The position numbers and the translations under genes were made by a program. The notes below the pieces were generated by a model, which worked only from the letters and a program-made list of their open reading frames with translations, did no database searches and had not been told where the DNA came from. A DNA stretch of 18,388 nucleotides. Source: DATCJU01 sp036562635. GTDB lineage: Bacteria; Actinomycetota; Actinomycetes; Mycobacteriales; Pseudonocardiaceae. Positions 1 to 7,464 of this stretch are shown here, piece after piece (the first letter of the stretch is position 1; each line of letters begins with the position of its first letter). The stretch lies in the NCBI GenBank assembly GCA_036562635.1, contig DATCJU010000157.1, positions 1 to 18,388 of the forward strand, written 5' to 3'.

Positions 1-732
1 GAGCCGGTCACCGACATCCACGGCGCCCGCGTCCTGGTGAAGCTCGGCGACTCGGTCACCACCGACCACATTTCCCCGGCCGGGGCGATCAAGGTCGGCA
101 CGCCCGCCGCGCAGTACCTCCAGGACAACGGCGTCGCGGTCAAGGACTTCAACTCCTACGGCTCCCGCCGCGGCAACCACGAGGTCATGATCCGCGGCAC
201 GTTCGCCAACATCCGGCTGCGCAACCTGCTGCTGGACGGCGTGCAGGGCGGCTACACCCGCAACTTCCTCAAGGGCGGGGAGCAGACCACCATCTACGAC
301 GCCGCCATGGACTACGCCGAGGCCGGCGTGCCGCTGGTGGTGCTGGCCGGTAAGGAGTACGGCTCCGGCTCCTCCCGTGACTGGGCGGCCAAGGGAACCC
401 GACTGCTGGGCATCCGCGCCGTGATCGCCGAGTCGTTCGAGCGGATCCACCGCTCCAACCTGATCGGCATGGGTGTGCTGCCGCTGCAGTTCCCGGAGGG
501 CCAGTCGGCGTCCTCCCTGGGCCTGACCGGCACCGAGACCTACGACATCACCGGGATCACCGCGCTCAACGAGGGCGGCATCCCGCGCACCGTCAAGGTC
601 ACCGCGCGGCGGGAGGACGGTTCGACCGTGGAGTTCGACGCGGTCGTGCGCATCGACACCCCGGGCGAGGCCGACTACTACCGCAACGGCGGCATCCTGC
701 AGTACGTGCTGCGGAAGATGATCCGGAGCTGA
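1..732 (+). CDS. acnA: Aconitate hydratase, C-terminal part (5' end outside window)
   Basis: This is the last 243 residues of an aconitase of the AcnA/IRP1 type, the TCA-cycle enzyme that interconverts citrate and isocitrate through a 4Fe-4S cluster. The reading frame is open from base 1. The visible part is the swivel domain 4. It carries the GDSVTTDHISPAG motif near residues 15-27, SRRGNHEVM, then GKEYGSGSSRDWAAKG, which holds the family's catalytic Ser and substrate-binding Arg, and ends with AESFERIHRSNLIGMGVLPLQF. The cluster-ligand cysteines lie upstream, outside the window. The C-terminus is of normal length. A strong hairpin follows 20 bases after the stop, so the transcript probably ends there. 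The likely regulator, AcnR, is encoded about 5 kb downstream instead of directly behind this gene. Confidence 0.97.
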   Translation, partial: EPVTDIHGARVLVKLGDSVTTDHISPAGAIKVGTPAAQYLQDNGVAVKDFNSYGSRRGNHEVMIRGTFANIRLRNLLLDGVQGGYTRNFLKGGEQTTIYDAAMDYAEAGVPLVVLAGKEYGSGSSRDWAAKGTRLLGIRAVIAESFERIHRSNLIGMGVLPLQFPEGQSASSLGLTGTETYDITGITALNEGGIPRTVKVTARREDGSTVEFDAVVRIDTPGEADYYRNGGILQYVLRKMIRS

Positions 733-752
733 ACGGATCCCGTCGGTCGACC

Positions 753-787
753 GGGCGGGGCCCGTCCACGAAGGACGGGCCCCGCCC
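753..787 (+). terminator. Strong hairpin terminator after aconitase
   Basis: A perfect 15-bp stem (GGGCGGGGCCCGTCC pairing with GGACGGGCCCCGCCC) has a 5-base loop ACGAA. It begins 20 bases after the aconitase stop. There is only a weak T content behind it, as is usual for actinobacterial terminators. It separates acnA from the TauE gene. Confidence 0.85.
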
Positions 788-829
788 CCTGTTCCGGCAC
801 GTCCACACGTCCTGCGGGAAGGAGTCGTC

Positions 830-1552
830 GTGGTGACCGCCGTCACCTTCGTCCTGGCCGGTCTGGTCGTCGCCCTCGGCGCGTTGGTGCAGGGCACCGT
901 CGGGTTCGGGATGAACGTGTTGGCCGCGCCCCTACTGGTGCTCACCGACCCACGGCTGGTGCCGGTACCGGCCATCCTGGTGGCCTGCGCGCACGCCTCC
1001 CTGTCCCTGTGGCGGGAGCGGGCACACGTGGACTGGCTCGGGGTGTGGTGGGCGATGGTCGGACGGCTGCCCGGTATCGCCCTGGGCGTGGCCGCGGTCG
1101 CCCTGCTGCCGCAGCAGGAGTTCTCCGCCCTGGTCGGGATGTCGGTCCTGATCTGTGTGGGACTGTCCCTGCTGACCTGGCGCCCGGCTCCCACTCCCCC
1201 GGCGTTGGTCGTCGCCGGGCTGGCCAGCGGAGTGTTCGGCACCGCGTCGTCCATCGGCGGGCCACCGGTGGCCCTGCTCTACCAGAACGCCGGCGGCCCT
1301 CGGGTACGCGCGACGCTGGCCGCCTACTTCACCCTGGGCTCGGCCGCCTCGGTGGTGAGCCTGGCCCTCGGCGGCCAGGTCGAGCGGTACCACCTGTTGG
1401 CCACGGCCGCCCTGCTGCCGTTCCTGGTGCTGGGCTTCGCCCTGTCCGGCCCGGCGCGTCGGTACCTGGACGCCGGACGGGTCCGACCCGCGGTCCTGGC
1501 GGTCTCCGCGGCGAGCGCGGTTCTGCTCGTCCTCTCCGGCCTCACCGGGTGA
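830..1552 (+). CDS. TauE/SafE family membrane permease
   Basis: A 240-residue polytopic membrane protein of the TauE/SafE (sulfite exporter, DUF81) family. These are implicated in transport of sulfonates, sulfite or other small organic anions, but the substrate cannot be read from the sequence. The two family repeats are visible. The first is GALVQGTVGFGMNVLAAPLL at residues 17-36. The second is GLASGVFGTASSIGGPPVALLY at residues 130-151. Seven to eight hydrophobic segments fill the chain, about residues 4-36, 43-60, 69-93, 98-116, 124-150, 161-181, 188-206 and 219-238. The start is GTG, with GGGAAGGAG ending about 6 bases upstream; a second GTG follows directly. It lies behind the aconitase terminator, so it probably has its own transcript. 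No neighbouring sulfur gene supports a substrate. Confidence 0.88.
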   Translation: MVTAVTFVLAGLVVALGALVQGTVGFGMNVLAAPLLVLTDPRLVPVPAILVACAHASLSLWRERAHVDWLGVWWAMVGRLPGIALGVAAVALLPQQEFSALVGMSVLICVGLSLLTWRPAPTPPALVVAGLASGVFGTASSIGGPPVALLYQNAGGPRVRATLAAYFTLGSAASVVSLALGGQVERYHLLATAALLPFLVLGFALSGPARRYLDAGRVRPAVLAVSAASAVLLVLSGLTG

Positions 1553-1567
1553 CCTGCGATCCGGTGT

Positions 1568-1582
1568 CCACCGAAGCGGTGG
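1568..1582 (+). terminator. Small hairpin after the TauE gene
   Basis: CCACCG (1568-1573) and CGGTGG (1577-1582) form a 6-bp stem with a 3-base loop, 15 bases after the TauE stop. It has no T tract. It could be a weak terminator in the 219-bp gap before the GlfT2 gene; nothing else convincing was seen in that gap. Confidence 0.3.
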
Positions 1583-1771
1583 GTTGCCCTGCGTCGACGC
1601 GCCCGCCGTCCTGCCCGCCGTTACGGTGTTCGACATCAGCCCATCGCCGTCGCGGTGGCCAGCGACCGAACCGAACCACCTTCCCCACCGCACCGTCGTC
1701 ACGGCTCCGCGGTGGAGACCACCCGGCCGGGCCATCGCCGGTGAGCACTCGTCGGCCGAGGACGGTACGCC

Positions 1772-3709
1772 GTGGTATCGAACCTTCCAGTGCGCACGCA
1801 CCAGAGGCCCGGTCCTGTCGAGCGGCCGGTCGGTCCCGCCGAGCGACCGGTCACCGCACCACAGCCTCGTGAGGCCGAGCCGACCGTCCCGAGCTGGGGG
1901 GTCGTCCAGCGCGGCCCGTTCGCCGCTCCCTCTCCCCAGGTGTCCGAGGAACTGTACGCCCGCGTGGTGCGGGGCACCGCCCTGCGTCGTCGGCACCAGC
2001 TCGAACTGCGTCCCCACACCACGGTGTCCACCGACACCTACTTCGGCCGGTTCCCCGCCTGTTACTGGCAACGGTGGACCGAGGTGGACCAGGTGCGACT
2101 GGAGGCGGTGGTCAGCGGGAGTGCCCGCCTGGCCCTGATGGCCTCCACCCCGGAGGGGACGGCCCGCACCGTGGCCGTGCAGCGGGTGACCGGGGTCGAG
2201 CGGGCCCGAGTCGTGCTCACCACCCGGTTGGACCGGTTCCTCGACGGCGGCGCCCTGTGGCTGCAGGCGGACACCGAGGTGGAATCCGCGCTGGTGGAGC
2301 AGGTCCGGTGGCTCGTCCCGGCGCCTCACCGGCAGCGACGCACGGCCGTGGTGATCTGCGCCCACCATCCCGAGGGGTGCCTGGCGACCGTGTCGTCACT
2401 GGCGGCGGACCGGGAGGCGCTCGAGAAGGTCGACGAGGTGTACGTGGTGGACCAGGGCGCCGACCCGGTGCGGGACCAGGACTTCACCGAGGTCGCCGCC
2501 GTGCTGGGTGCGAAACTGCACCACCTGCACCAGGTGGACCTCGGTGGCGCCGGAGGCTTCTCCCGCGGCCTGTACGAGATCGGCGAGCGCCCCGGGCACA
2601 CCGATGCCCTGCTGCTGGCCGACGACGTCCTGGTGGACCCGGAGACGGTGGTCCGGATGACCGCCTTCGCCGCTCACGCGGTGGAACCACTGATCGTCGG
2701 CGGGCAGCTGCTGTCCCTGGGGCAGCCGGACCGGTCACGCGTCGACACGGAGTACGCCGACCTCGACCGCCTGGCTCCCGGCCCGGTGTCCCGCGACGGC
2801 CTGCACCGGAACGACCCGGTCGCTCCTGCCCCGGCCGAGCGGGGTGACCGACACCGTCGGGTGGACGTCGACCACGCCGGCTGGTGGGCCTGCCTCGTCC
2901 CCGCGGAGGTGGTCGCCGACTGCGGTCTGCCGCTGCCGCTGTTCTCCGAGTGGAAGGACATCGAGTACGGAATACGCGCCCACCGCCGCGGCTACGCGAC
3001 GGTGTCCCTGCCCGGCGCCGGGGTGTGGCACGCCGACGTCCGCCGAAAGGACCAAGACGACTGGCACCGGTACTTCACCCTGCGCAACGCCCTGATCACC
3101 GCCGCGCTGCACGGACCGTTCCGCGTGCGGTCGATCGCGCTCACCACGCTCAAGCAGCTGGTGGTCTACCTGGTGGGCATGCAGTACGGGCTGGCGGCCA
3201 CCCTGATCCGGGCGATCGAGGACTTCCTCAGCGGACCGGAGATCCTCGACGACGGCGGGGTGGCGGCCGCCACCGAGATCCGGAGGCTGCGCGCCGCGTA
3301 CCCGGAGACCGTGCGCTACCCGGCCACGGCACTCCCCAGGCTGCGAGCCTCCGAACCGCTCATCGTCCCGGCCGATCCACCGCCGAGCATGCCGATCGCG
3401 GTCCTGGCCAAGCGCCTGCTGTGCCAGCTGGCAGGAATCCACCGGCAGCAGGTGGCGTGGGTTCCGGCCCGAGAGGCGTACTGGTGGCACGTGTCGCTGT
3501 TCCGCACGGTGGTGGTCACCGACGCGTCCCAGGAGGGAGCCCGGGTGCGCCACCACGACCGCACGTTGCTCGTCCGGCTCGGGCAGCGCGGTGTCATGGC
3601 CTGTCTCCGTCTGGTTCGCGAGGGCCGGGAGGTCGCCCGCCGGTACCGTCGAGCACTGCCGGAACTGTCCAGCCGCCACAACTGGCACAGGTTGTTCGAC
3701 GTGGACTGA
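1772..3709 (+). CDS. glfT2: GlfT2-type galactofuranosyltransferase
   Basis: A 645-residue homologue of mycobacterial GlfT2, which polymerises the galactan of arabinogalactan from UDP-galactofuranose at the cytoplasmic membrane face. Length matches the family (about 640). Residues 40-185 look like the N-terminal beta-sandwich domain. A GT-A fold follows from about residue 190 (AVVICAHHPEG). Recognisable sites are LLADDVLVDPE at 281-291 (the metal-binding DDD region), WW at 371-372 in HAGWWACLVP, EWKDIEYG at 393-400 with D396 matching the proposed catalytic base, and VWH with H420 matching the metal-binding His. The C-terminal helical region is complete. The first Asp of the usual DDD is Ala here. 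GTG start: GAGGAC lies about 8 bases upstream, a modest ribosome site. The gene is not next to glf or the arabinan genes it usually accompanies. It converges with the Ddn-like gene, 42 bases away. Confidence 0.93.
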   Translation: MVSNLPVRTHQRPGPVERPVGPAERPVTAPQPREAEPTVPSWGVVQRGPFAAPSPQVSEELYARVVRGTALRRRHQLELRPHTTVSTDTYFGRFPACYWQRWTEVDQVRLEAVVSGSARLALMASTPEGTARTVAVQRVTGVERARVVLTTRLDRFLDGGALWLQADTEVESALVEQVRWLVPAPHRQRRTAVVICAHHPEGCLATVSSLAADREALEKVDEVYVVDQGADPVRDQDFTEVAAVLGAKLHHLHQVDLGGAGGFSRGLYEIGERPGHTDALLLADDVLVDPETVVRMTAFAAHAVEPLIVGGQLLSLGQPDRSRVDTEYADLDRLAPGPVSRDGLHRNDPVAPAPAERGDRHRRVDVDHAGWWACLVPAEVVADCGLPLPLFSEWKDIEYGIRAHRRGYATVSLPGAGVWHADVRRKDQDDWHRYFTLRNALITAALHGPFRVRSIALTTLKQLVVYLVGMQYGLAATLIRAIEDFLSGPEILDDGGVAAATEIRRLRAAYPETVRYPATALPRLRASEPLIVPADPPPSMPIAVLAKRLLCQLAGIHRQQVAWVPAREAYWWHVSLFRTVVVTDASQEGARVRHHDRTLLVRLGQRGVMACLRLVREGREVARRYRRALPELSSRHNWHRLFDVD

Positions 3710-3751
3710 CCGTCCGACACCCGGCGACGGTGTGTTCCCGGCTCCCTGGCG

Positions 3752-4240
3752 TCATCCGTCCGGGTCGGACCCCGGTCGTGGCTCGAGCAGGAACACCCTG
3801 ATGTCCCGCCCACTACGGGCGGCGTAGGAGTCGTAGGCGGGCCACACCGCGACGAGCGAGGGCCACACCGCGTCACGTTCGGCCCCGACCAGCAGCCGGG
3901 CCCGTACCGGGATCCGGCGTCCACGTACCTCGGCCACGGCCTCCGGCGTCGCCAGCAGGTTCGTCGACCATGCCGGATGGTGGCGCTGGCCCCAGTTGGA
4001 TCCGGCCACCAGGTAGCCGTCCGGGTGCGGTACGTACAGCAGCGGCACCTGGTGCGGCCGGCCGGTACGCCGTCCGGTCGTGGTGAGCAGCAGGGCGGGC
4101 AGCCCGGCCAACCGGAGCAGGCTGATCCGACCACCGGTACGGCGCTGGACCGCCAGGTCCAGGGGGACCAGTCGCCGTCCCAACCTGGCGAACCAGTCCA
4201 GGCTGCTGAGCCGGTACGCCATCCGGATGCGCCAGCTCAC
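3752..4240 (-). CDS. Deazaflavin-dependent nitroreductase (Ddn) family oxidoreductase
   Basis: A 162-residue protein of the F420/FMN split-barrel family that includes mycobacterial Ddn. Members use reduced F420 to reduce quinones or other substrates; the physiological substrate here is unknown. The family signature reads LLTTTGRRTGRPHQVPLLYV, then GYLVAGSNWGQRHHPAWSTNLLATPEA, where the family usually has GRKSGKPR...VPL and PxWxxNLxANP. The reading frame is open up to 4291. I prefer GTG at 4240, giving SWRIRMAYRL, because a TAGAGT hexamer lies 8 bases upstream and there is no Shine-Dalgarno, which fits a near-leaderless transcript; ATG at 4222 is the alternative. It lies 115 bases behind egtA on the same strand and may be partly co-transcribed with it. 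Confidence 0.85.
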   Translation of the reverse strand: MSWRIRMAYRLSSLDWFARLGRRLVPLDLAVQRRTGGRISLLRLAGLPALLLTTTGRRTGRPHQVPLLYVPHPDGYLVAGSNWGQRHHPAWSTNLLATPEAVAEVRGRRIPVRARLLVGAERDAVWPSLVAVWPAYDSYAARSGRDIRVFLLEPRPGSDPDG

Positions 4241-4248
4241 AGCGCCCG

Positions 4249-4254
4249 ACTCTA
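4249..4254 (-). promoter_or_regulatory. -10-like TAGAGT before the Ddn-like gene
   Basis: TAGAGT (minus strand) fits the actinobacterial TAnnnT -10 consensus. It ends 8 bases before the GTG chosen as start, and no Shine-Dalgarno lies between. No clear -35 was found. Confidence 0.4.
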
Positions 4255-4355
4255 ATCCGGTCCGCCCATCCGGGCTCGCCGTGTCACCCACCGGGGACGG
4301 CGTCCGGACCGCACCGGGCCGGGGAGTGCCCTGGCCTCGCGGGGTGTCCGGTCCG

Positions 4356-5597
4356 CTATCGGGGGACGAACCTGCGCTCCAGGCCTTCCGCCACCTCCGC
4401 CTCCAGGGCGGGGGGAAGTTGGGCGTCCCCGAGCACCTCCCCCAGCAGGGTGTTCAGCCCTCGGGCCACCCGGGCCAGTACCGGGTCGGCCAGGCCCCGC
4501 CGGGCGGCCTGCACCCATCGGTCCACCGCCGGGGCGGCCAGCTCCATCACGGCGTCCACGGTGGACTCCCGCCGGAACAGCACGGCCATGGCCACCACCG
4601 GCAGGATCCACTCCCCCGCCGGCTGGGCATCCAGGTAGCGCACCTCCAGGTAGCCGCGCGGCCGTACCGGCGGGAACAAGGTGCTCAGGTGGTAGGCCAG
4701 ATCAGCCGTGGTGGGGTGACCGGGCAACGCACCGGCGATCCACTGGTCGAAGGTGATCCCGTTGGGGATGTCCCACTGTGGTCCCAGACGGGGCACGGAC
4801 AGCAGTGGTGTCCGCACCGCCCGTCGGGCCCAGCGGATCGCCGGATCACCACCGATGCTCGCCGGGTGGGTGCGCGACGGGTCGGTGCCGTACAGCAGGG
4901 CCATCCGGGAGGACGCCCACCCGGTGCGCCGCCCGGCCAGCACGGGTGAGTTCGCGAACACCGCCAGCAGCACCGGCCCCAGGGCGTGCACCGCCGCCCA
5001 CCGGATGGCCGCCCGGTCCCGCTCCCCGACGTCCAGGCAGACCTGCAGTCCCGCGGTGCTGTACATCATCGTGCGCCCAGCCGAGCCGACGCGGTCGAAG
5101 GCGTGCTCCATGGCCAGGTAGCGCGGGGTGTGCAGCACCCGGCGCGGGGGGCGGTACGGGTCGGTGCCGTGTTCCCCCAGGCGCAGTCCGACCGCCCCGA
5201 GCAGGTCGGTGAGGCGGGCGATGTCCGCGGTGACGGTGGCCAGCAGGGCGGCGAGCGAGTCGTGGGGTGTGCTGGAGATCTCGATCTGCCCACCCGGCTC
5301 GACGGTGACCAGTGATCCTCCCGGAAGCGGCTGGTGCGGGCTGTCCGGGTCCAGCACGGGTGGGGTGTGCGGGCCGAGGGCTCTCCGCAGATGGCACGCC
5401 TCCACGGGACGTCGCGGATCGGCGATGTGGTGCACGGTCCACTCCAGCTCCACCCCGAGCTGACGTGGTGCTCCGTACCGGAAGCTGGCCGCGGCCACGT
5501 AGTCCTCGGCGTCGGCCAGGGTGTACAGCGGCAGCGCCTCCGGTGCGGCGGTGCCGGTGAGACGAGCGTTGCTCACAGATTGCACCCCCGTGATCAC
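4356..5597 (-). CDS. egtA: Glutamate-cysteine ligase EgtA
   Basis: A 413-residue ATP-dependent glutamate-cysteine ligase of the actinobacterial EgtA type. It makes gamma-glutamylcysteine, the sulfur donor of ergothioneine synthesis in mycobacteria, in the cytosol. Visible family sites are GVELEWTVH at 48-56 with the metal/substrate glutamates E50 and E52, VEPGGQIEISSTPH at 99-112, YSTAGLQVCLDVG at 179-191, and NSPVLAGRRTGWASSRM. Length is normal. GTG at 5597 is used because TAGCGT lies 9 bases upstream; GTG at 5576 has a GGGGG run upstream and is a possible alternative, shortening the protein by 7 residues. The partner genes egtB, egtC, egtD and egtE are not in the window, so this copy stands alone. 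A 9-bp inverted repeat overlaps the presumed -35 region and may be an operator. Confidence 0.92.
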   Translation of the reverse strand: MITGVQSVSNARLTGTAAPEALPLYTLADAEDYVAAASFRYGAPRQLGVELEWTVHHIADPRRPVEACHLRRALGPHTPPVLDPDSPHQPLPGGSLVTVEPGGQIEISSTPHDSLAALLATVTADIARLTDLLGAVGLRLGEHGTDPYRPPRRVLHTPRYLAMEHAFDRVGSAGRTMMYSTAGLQVCLDVGERDRAAIRWAAVHALGPVLLAVFANSPVLAGRRTGWASSRMALLYGTDPSRTHPASIGGDPAIRWARRAVRTPLLSVPRLGPQWDIPNGITFDQWIAGALPGHPTTADLAYHLSTLFPPVRPRGYLEVRYLDAQPAGEWILPVVAMAVLFRRESTVDAVMELAAPAVDRWVQAARRGLADPVLARVARGLNTLLGEVLGDAQLPPALEAEVAEGLERRFVPR

Positions 5598-5606
5598 CCA
5601 GAGTCA

Positions 5607-5612
5607 ACGCTA
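5607..5612 (-). promoter_or_regulatory. -10-like TAGCGT before egtA
   Basis: TAGCGT on the minus strand fits TAnnnT and lies 9 bases before the GTG at 5597, giving a leader of at most 2-3 bases. The same hexamer is the -10 of the VWA gene promoter at 15457. Confidence 0.4.
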
Positions 5613-5615
5613 CCG

Positions 5616-5641
5616 GGATCGGTGGCGTCGCGCACCGATCC
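5616..5641. promoter_or_regulatory. Inverted repeat overlapping the egtA promoter
   Basis: GGATCGGTG (5616-5624) and CACCGATCC (5633-5641) form a perfect 9-bp inverted repeat with an 8-base centre. Two more outer pairs match after one mismatch. It sits directly upstream of the -10-like TAGCGT, where a repressor or activator site would be expected. Confidence 0.45.
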
Positions 5642-5740
5642 GGGCGCCGTCCGACACGAGGTCACATCCGAAGGTAATTAATTTCACTCACCACTGAAAC
5701 AACAGATGTTAAGAAATCGAGTTTTGATCTCAGTGGGGTT

Positions 5741-5756
5741 CAAAACGTACGTACGG
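5741..5756. promoter_or_regulatory. AcnR-operator-like palindrome upstream of acnR
   Basis: CAAAACGTACGTACGG contains the arrangement CAnAAC-N4-GTACnG. From memory, the Corynebacterium glutamicum AcnR site is CAGAACGCTTGTACTG; 11 of 16 positions agree, including both half-sites. It lies 37 bases before the acnR start, inside an AT-rich island (about 5675-5760) that is unlike the rest of the window. This suggests autoregulation. Confidence 0.45.
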
Positions 5757-5757
5757 A

Positions 5758-5787
5758 TTGCACAGAACCCGGTCCGACTGTCACGAT
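5758..5787 (+). promoter_or_regulatory. Possible leaderless promoter of acnR
   Basis: TTGCAC (5758-5763) and CACGAT (5782-5787) are separated by 18 bases. The GTG start follows after 6 bases, exactly where transcription would begin, and there is no Shine-Dalgarno. The -10 match is weak. Confidence 0.35.
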
Positions 5788-5793
5788 CGTCGG

Positions 5794-6390
5794 GTGCCCA
5801 GGGTGAGTCAGGACCACCTCGACGCGCGCCGGCGCCAGATCCTGGACGGGGCGCGTGCCTGCTTCGCGCGGTACGGCTACGAGGGTGCCACGGTCCGCCG
5901 ACTGGAAGAAGCCACCGGCCTGTCGCGGGGAGCGATCTTCCACCACTTCCGCGACAAGGAATCCCTGTTCCTCGCACTCGCCGAGGACGACGCGCGCCGC
6001 ATGGCCGAGGTCGTGGCCGAACAGGGCCTGGTACAGGTGATGCGCAACCTGCTGGCCGAGCACGGCGCCAACGCCGAGGGCGCCTTCCCGCCGGACTGGC
6101 TGGGCACCCGCCTGGAGGTCTCCCGGCGGTTGCGCACCGACCCGGACTTCCGGGCCCGGTGGGCCGAACACTCCGGACAGCTCACCGCGGCCACCCGAGC
6201 ACGCCTGGAACGGCAGCGCGAGGCCGGCAACCTCCGGGACGACATCGACGTCGACGTGCTGACCGCGTTCCTGGAGCTGGTCCTGGAAGGACTGGTCTCC
6301 CACCTGGCGATGGGTCTGCCCGCCGACGACCTGGAACCCGTGCTCGACCTGGTCGAGGAGAGCGTGCGCCGCCACCGGCGGTCGACCTGA
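5794..6390 (+). CDS. acnR: TetR-family regulator AcnR
   Basis: A 198-residue TetR-type repressor that closely matches AcnR, the regulator of aconitase in corynebacteria; the mycobacterial equivalent lies directly behind acn. The helix-turn-helix region spans residues 12-58, with EGATVRRLEEATGLSRGAIF at 30-49. It is followed by HHFRDKESLFLALAEDDARR and AEVVAEQGLVQVMRNLL, features shared with AcnR and not with TetR proteins at large. C. glutamicum AcnR is 188 residues and has been reported to bind citrate-Mg. The start is GTG at 5794, giving the usual N-terminus PRVSQDHLDARR. An upstream in-frame ATG-equivalent would add 12 poorly conserved residues. The gene is divergent from egtA and separated from acnA by four genes. 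An operator-like site precedes it. Confidence 0.9.
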   Translation: MPRVSQDHLDARRRQILDGARACFARYGYEGATVRRLEEATGLSRGAIFHHFRDKESLFLALAEDDARRMAEVVAEQGLVQVMRNLLAEHGANAEGAFPPDWLGTRLEVSRRLRTDPDFRARWAEHSGQLTAATRARLERQREAGNLRDDIDVDVLTAFLELVLEGLVSHLAMGLPADDLEPVLDLVEESVRRHRRST

Positions 6391-6409
6391 CCCACCGGCT
6401 GCGCCCGAA

Positions 6410-6437
6410 CACGGGTCTCCACCCGCGATCACGGGTC
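6410..6437. repeat. Direct repeat CACGGGTC x2 upstream of the sugar kinase
   Basis: CACGGGTC occurs at 6410-6417 and 6430-6437, exactly 20 bases apart, about two helical turns. CGGGT-CTCC-ACCCG (6412-6425) can also fold as a short hairpin 20 bases after the acnR stop. It could be a regulator site or a weak terminator. Confidence 0.35.
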
Positions 6438-6468
6438 GAGATGCGTGAAAGTGCACGGAACTCCGCTC

Positions 6469-6474
6469 TAAGAT
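6469..6474 (+). promoter_or_regulatory. -10-like TAAGAT before the sugar kinase
   Basis: TAAGAT fits TAnnnT and lies 36 bases before the GTG start, leaving room for a short leader with a ribosome site. The -35 region (TGAAAG) is poor. Confidence 0.35.
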
Positions 6475-6509
6475 GCAGGAACGAGCATCCGTCGAGCTGG
6501 GGAGTTCCC

Positions 6510-7442
6510 GTGATCCTCACCGTCACGCTCAACGCCGCACTGGACGTCACCTACACCGTGGAGCGGTTGCATCCCCACCGGACCCACCGGGTGCAGCAGG
6601 TTCGGCAGCGAGCCGGAGGCAAGGGGATCAACGTGGCCCGCGTCCTGCGCGCGCTGGGCCAACCGACCGTGGTGACCGGGCTGGCCGGCGGTCGCACCGG
6701 TGAGGCGATCCGCGAGGACCTCGCCGTGGCCGGCCTGCCGGACGAGCTGGTCCCCGTGGCCGGTGAGTCCCGACGCACGGTGGCGGTCGTGTCCACACAG
6801 GACGGGGACGCCACCCTCTTCAACGAGCCCGGCCCCCGGATCACCGAGACGGAGTGGCAGCGGTTCCTGGACCGTTTCGTCGAACTCGCCACCACCGCCG
6901 AGGTGGTCGTCCTGTCCGGGAGCCTTCCCCCGGGAGTCCCGGACGACGGCTACGCACACCTGGTGCGCATCGCAGCCGGTCTGGGCAGCCGCACCATCGT
7001 GGACGCCGAGGGCGAACCGCTGCGCCGGGCCGTCGCGGCAGGGCCCGACCTGGTCAAGCCGAACGCCGCCGAGCTGCGGGCCACCACCGGGCTCGACGAT
7101 CCCCTGGACGCCGCCCACCGACTCCGACTGGCCGGAGCACGCGCCGTGGTGGTGTCCCTCGGTGCGGACGGACTGCTCGCCGTCGCCGACGAGATCTGGC
7201 GCGCCGAACCCCCGGAGCAGCTGTACGGCAACCCCACCGGCGCCGGGGACGCCTGCGTGGCAGCACTGGCCACCGGCCTCCGTGGGGGCACGGGGTGGCC
7301 AGAACTGTTGCGGGCAGCCACGGCACTGTCCGCAGCCGCCGTGCGGTGTCCACTGGCCGGTGAGTTCGACGAACCCACCCGCCGGGATCTCCACACCCGG
7401 GTCCGCGTACAGCAGGTCGACAGGACCGTTTCCCTGCCCTGA
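6510..7442 (+). CDS. 1-phosphofructokinase/PfkB-family hexose kinase
   Basis: A 310-residue ribokinase-fold kinase of the 1-phosphofructokinase/tagatose-6-phosphate kinase branch, which phosphorylates a sugar phosphate with ATP in the cytosol. TLNAALDVTY (6-15) carries the substrate Asp12. AGGKGINVARVLRALG (35-50) is the N-terminal PfkB signature. LSGSLPPGVP lies mid-chain. NPTGAGDACVAALATGL (241-257) is the C-terminal signature with the catalytic Asp247 in GAGD. Length is normal. The GTG start at 6510 is set by CTGGGGAG about 6 bases upstream and by the family N-terminus; the frame is open further upstream but that part has no homology. No PTS fructose transporter or DeoR regulator is adjacent, so the substrate (fructose-1-P, tagatose-6-P or fructose-6-P) is undecided. 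It converges with the PspC gene 22 bases away. Confidence 0.9.
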   Translation: MILTVTLNAALDVTYTVERLHPHRTHRVQQVRQRAGGKGINVARVLRALGQPTVVTGLAGGRTGEAIREDLAVAGLPDELVPVAGESRRTVAVVSTQDGDATLFNEPGPRITETEWQRFLDRFVELATTAEVVVLSGSLPPGVPDDGYAHLVRIAAGLGSRTIVDAEGEPLRRAVAAGPDLVKPNAAELRATTGLDDPLDAAHRLRLAGARAVVVSLGADGLLAVADEIWRAEPPEQLYGNPTGAGDACVAALATGLRGGTGWPELLRAATALSAAAVRCPLAGEFDEPTRRDLHTRVRVQQVDRTVSLP

Positions 7443-7464
7443 GCCGCCCTTCTCCCGGAGCGGA

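Noticed and set aside
932..2368. 478-residue minus-strand open frame across the TauE and GlfT2 genes
   Set aside because: It covers two well-supported genes on the other strand and has low-complexity composition without any domain. It is a high-GC shadow.
5706..6509. N-terminal extension of the sugar kinase frame back to 5706
   Set aside because: It runs through acnR in a wrong frame. The ribosome site and family start at 6510 are clear.
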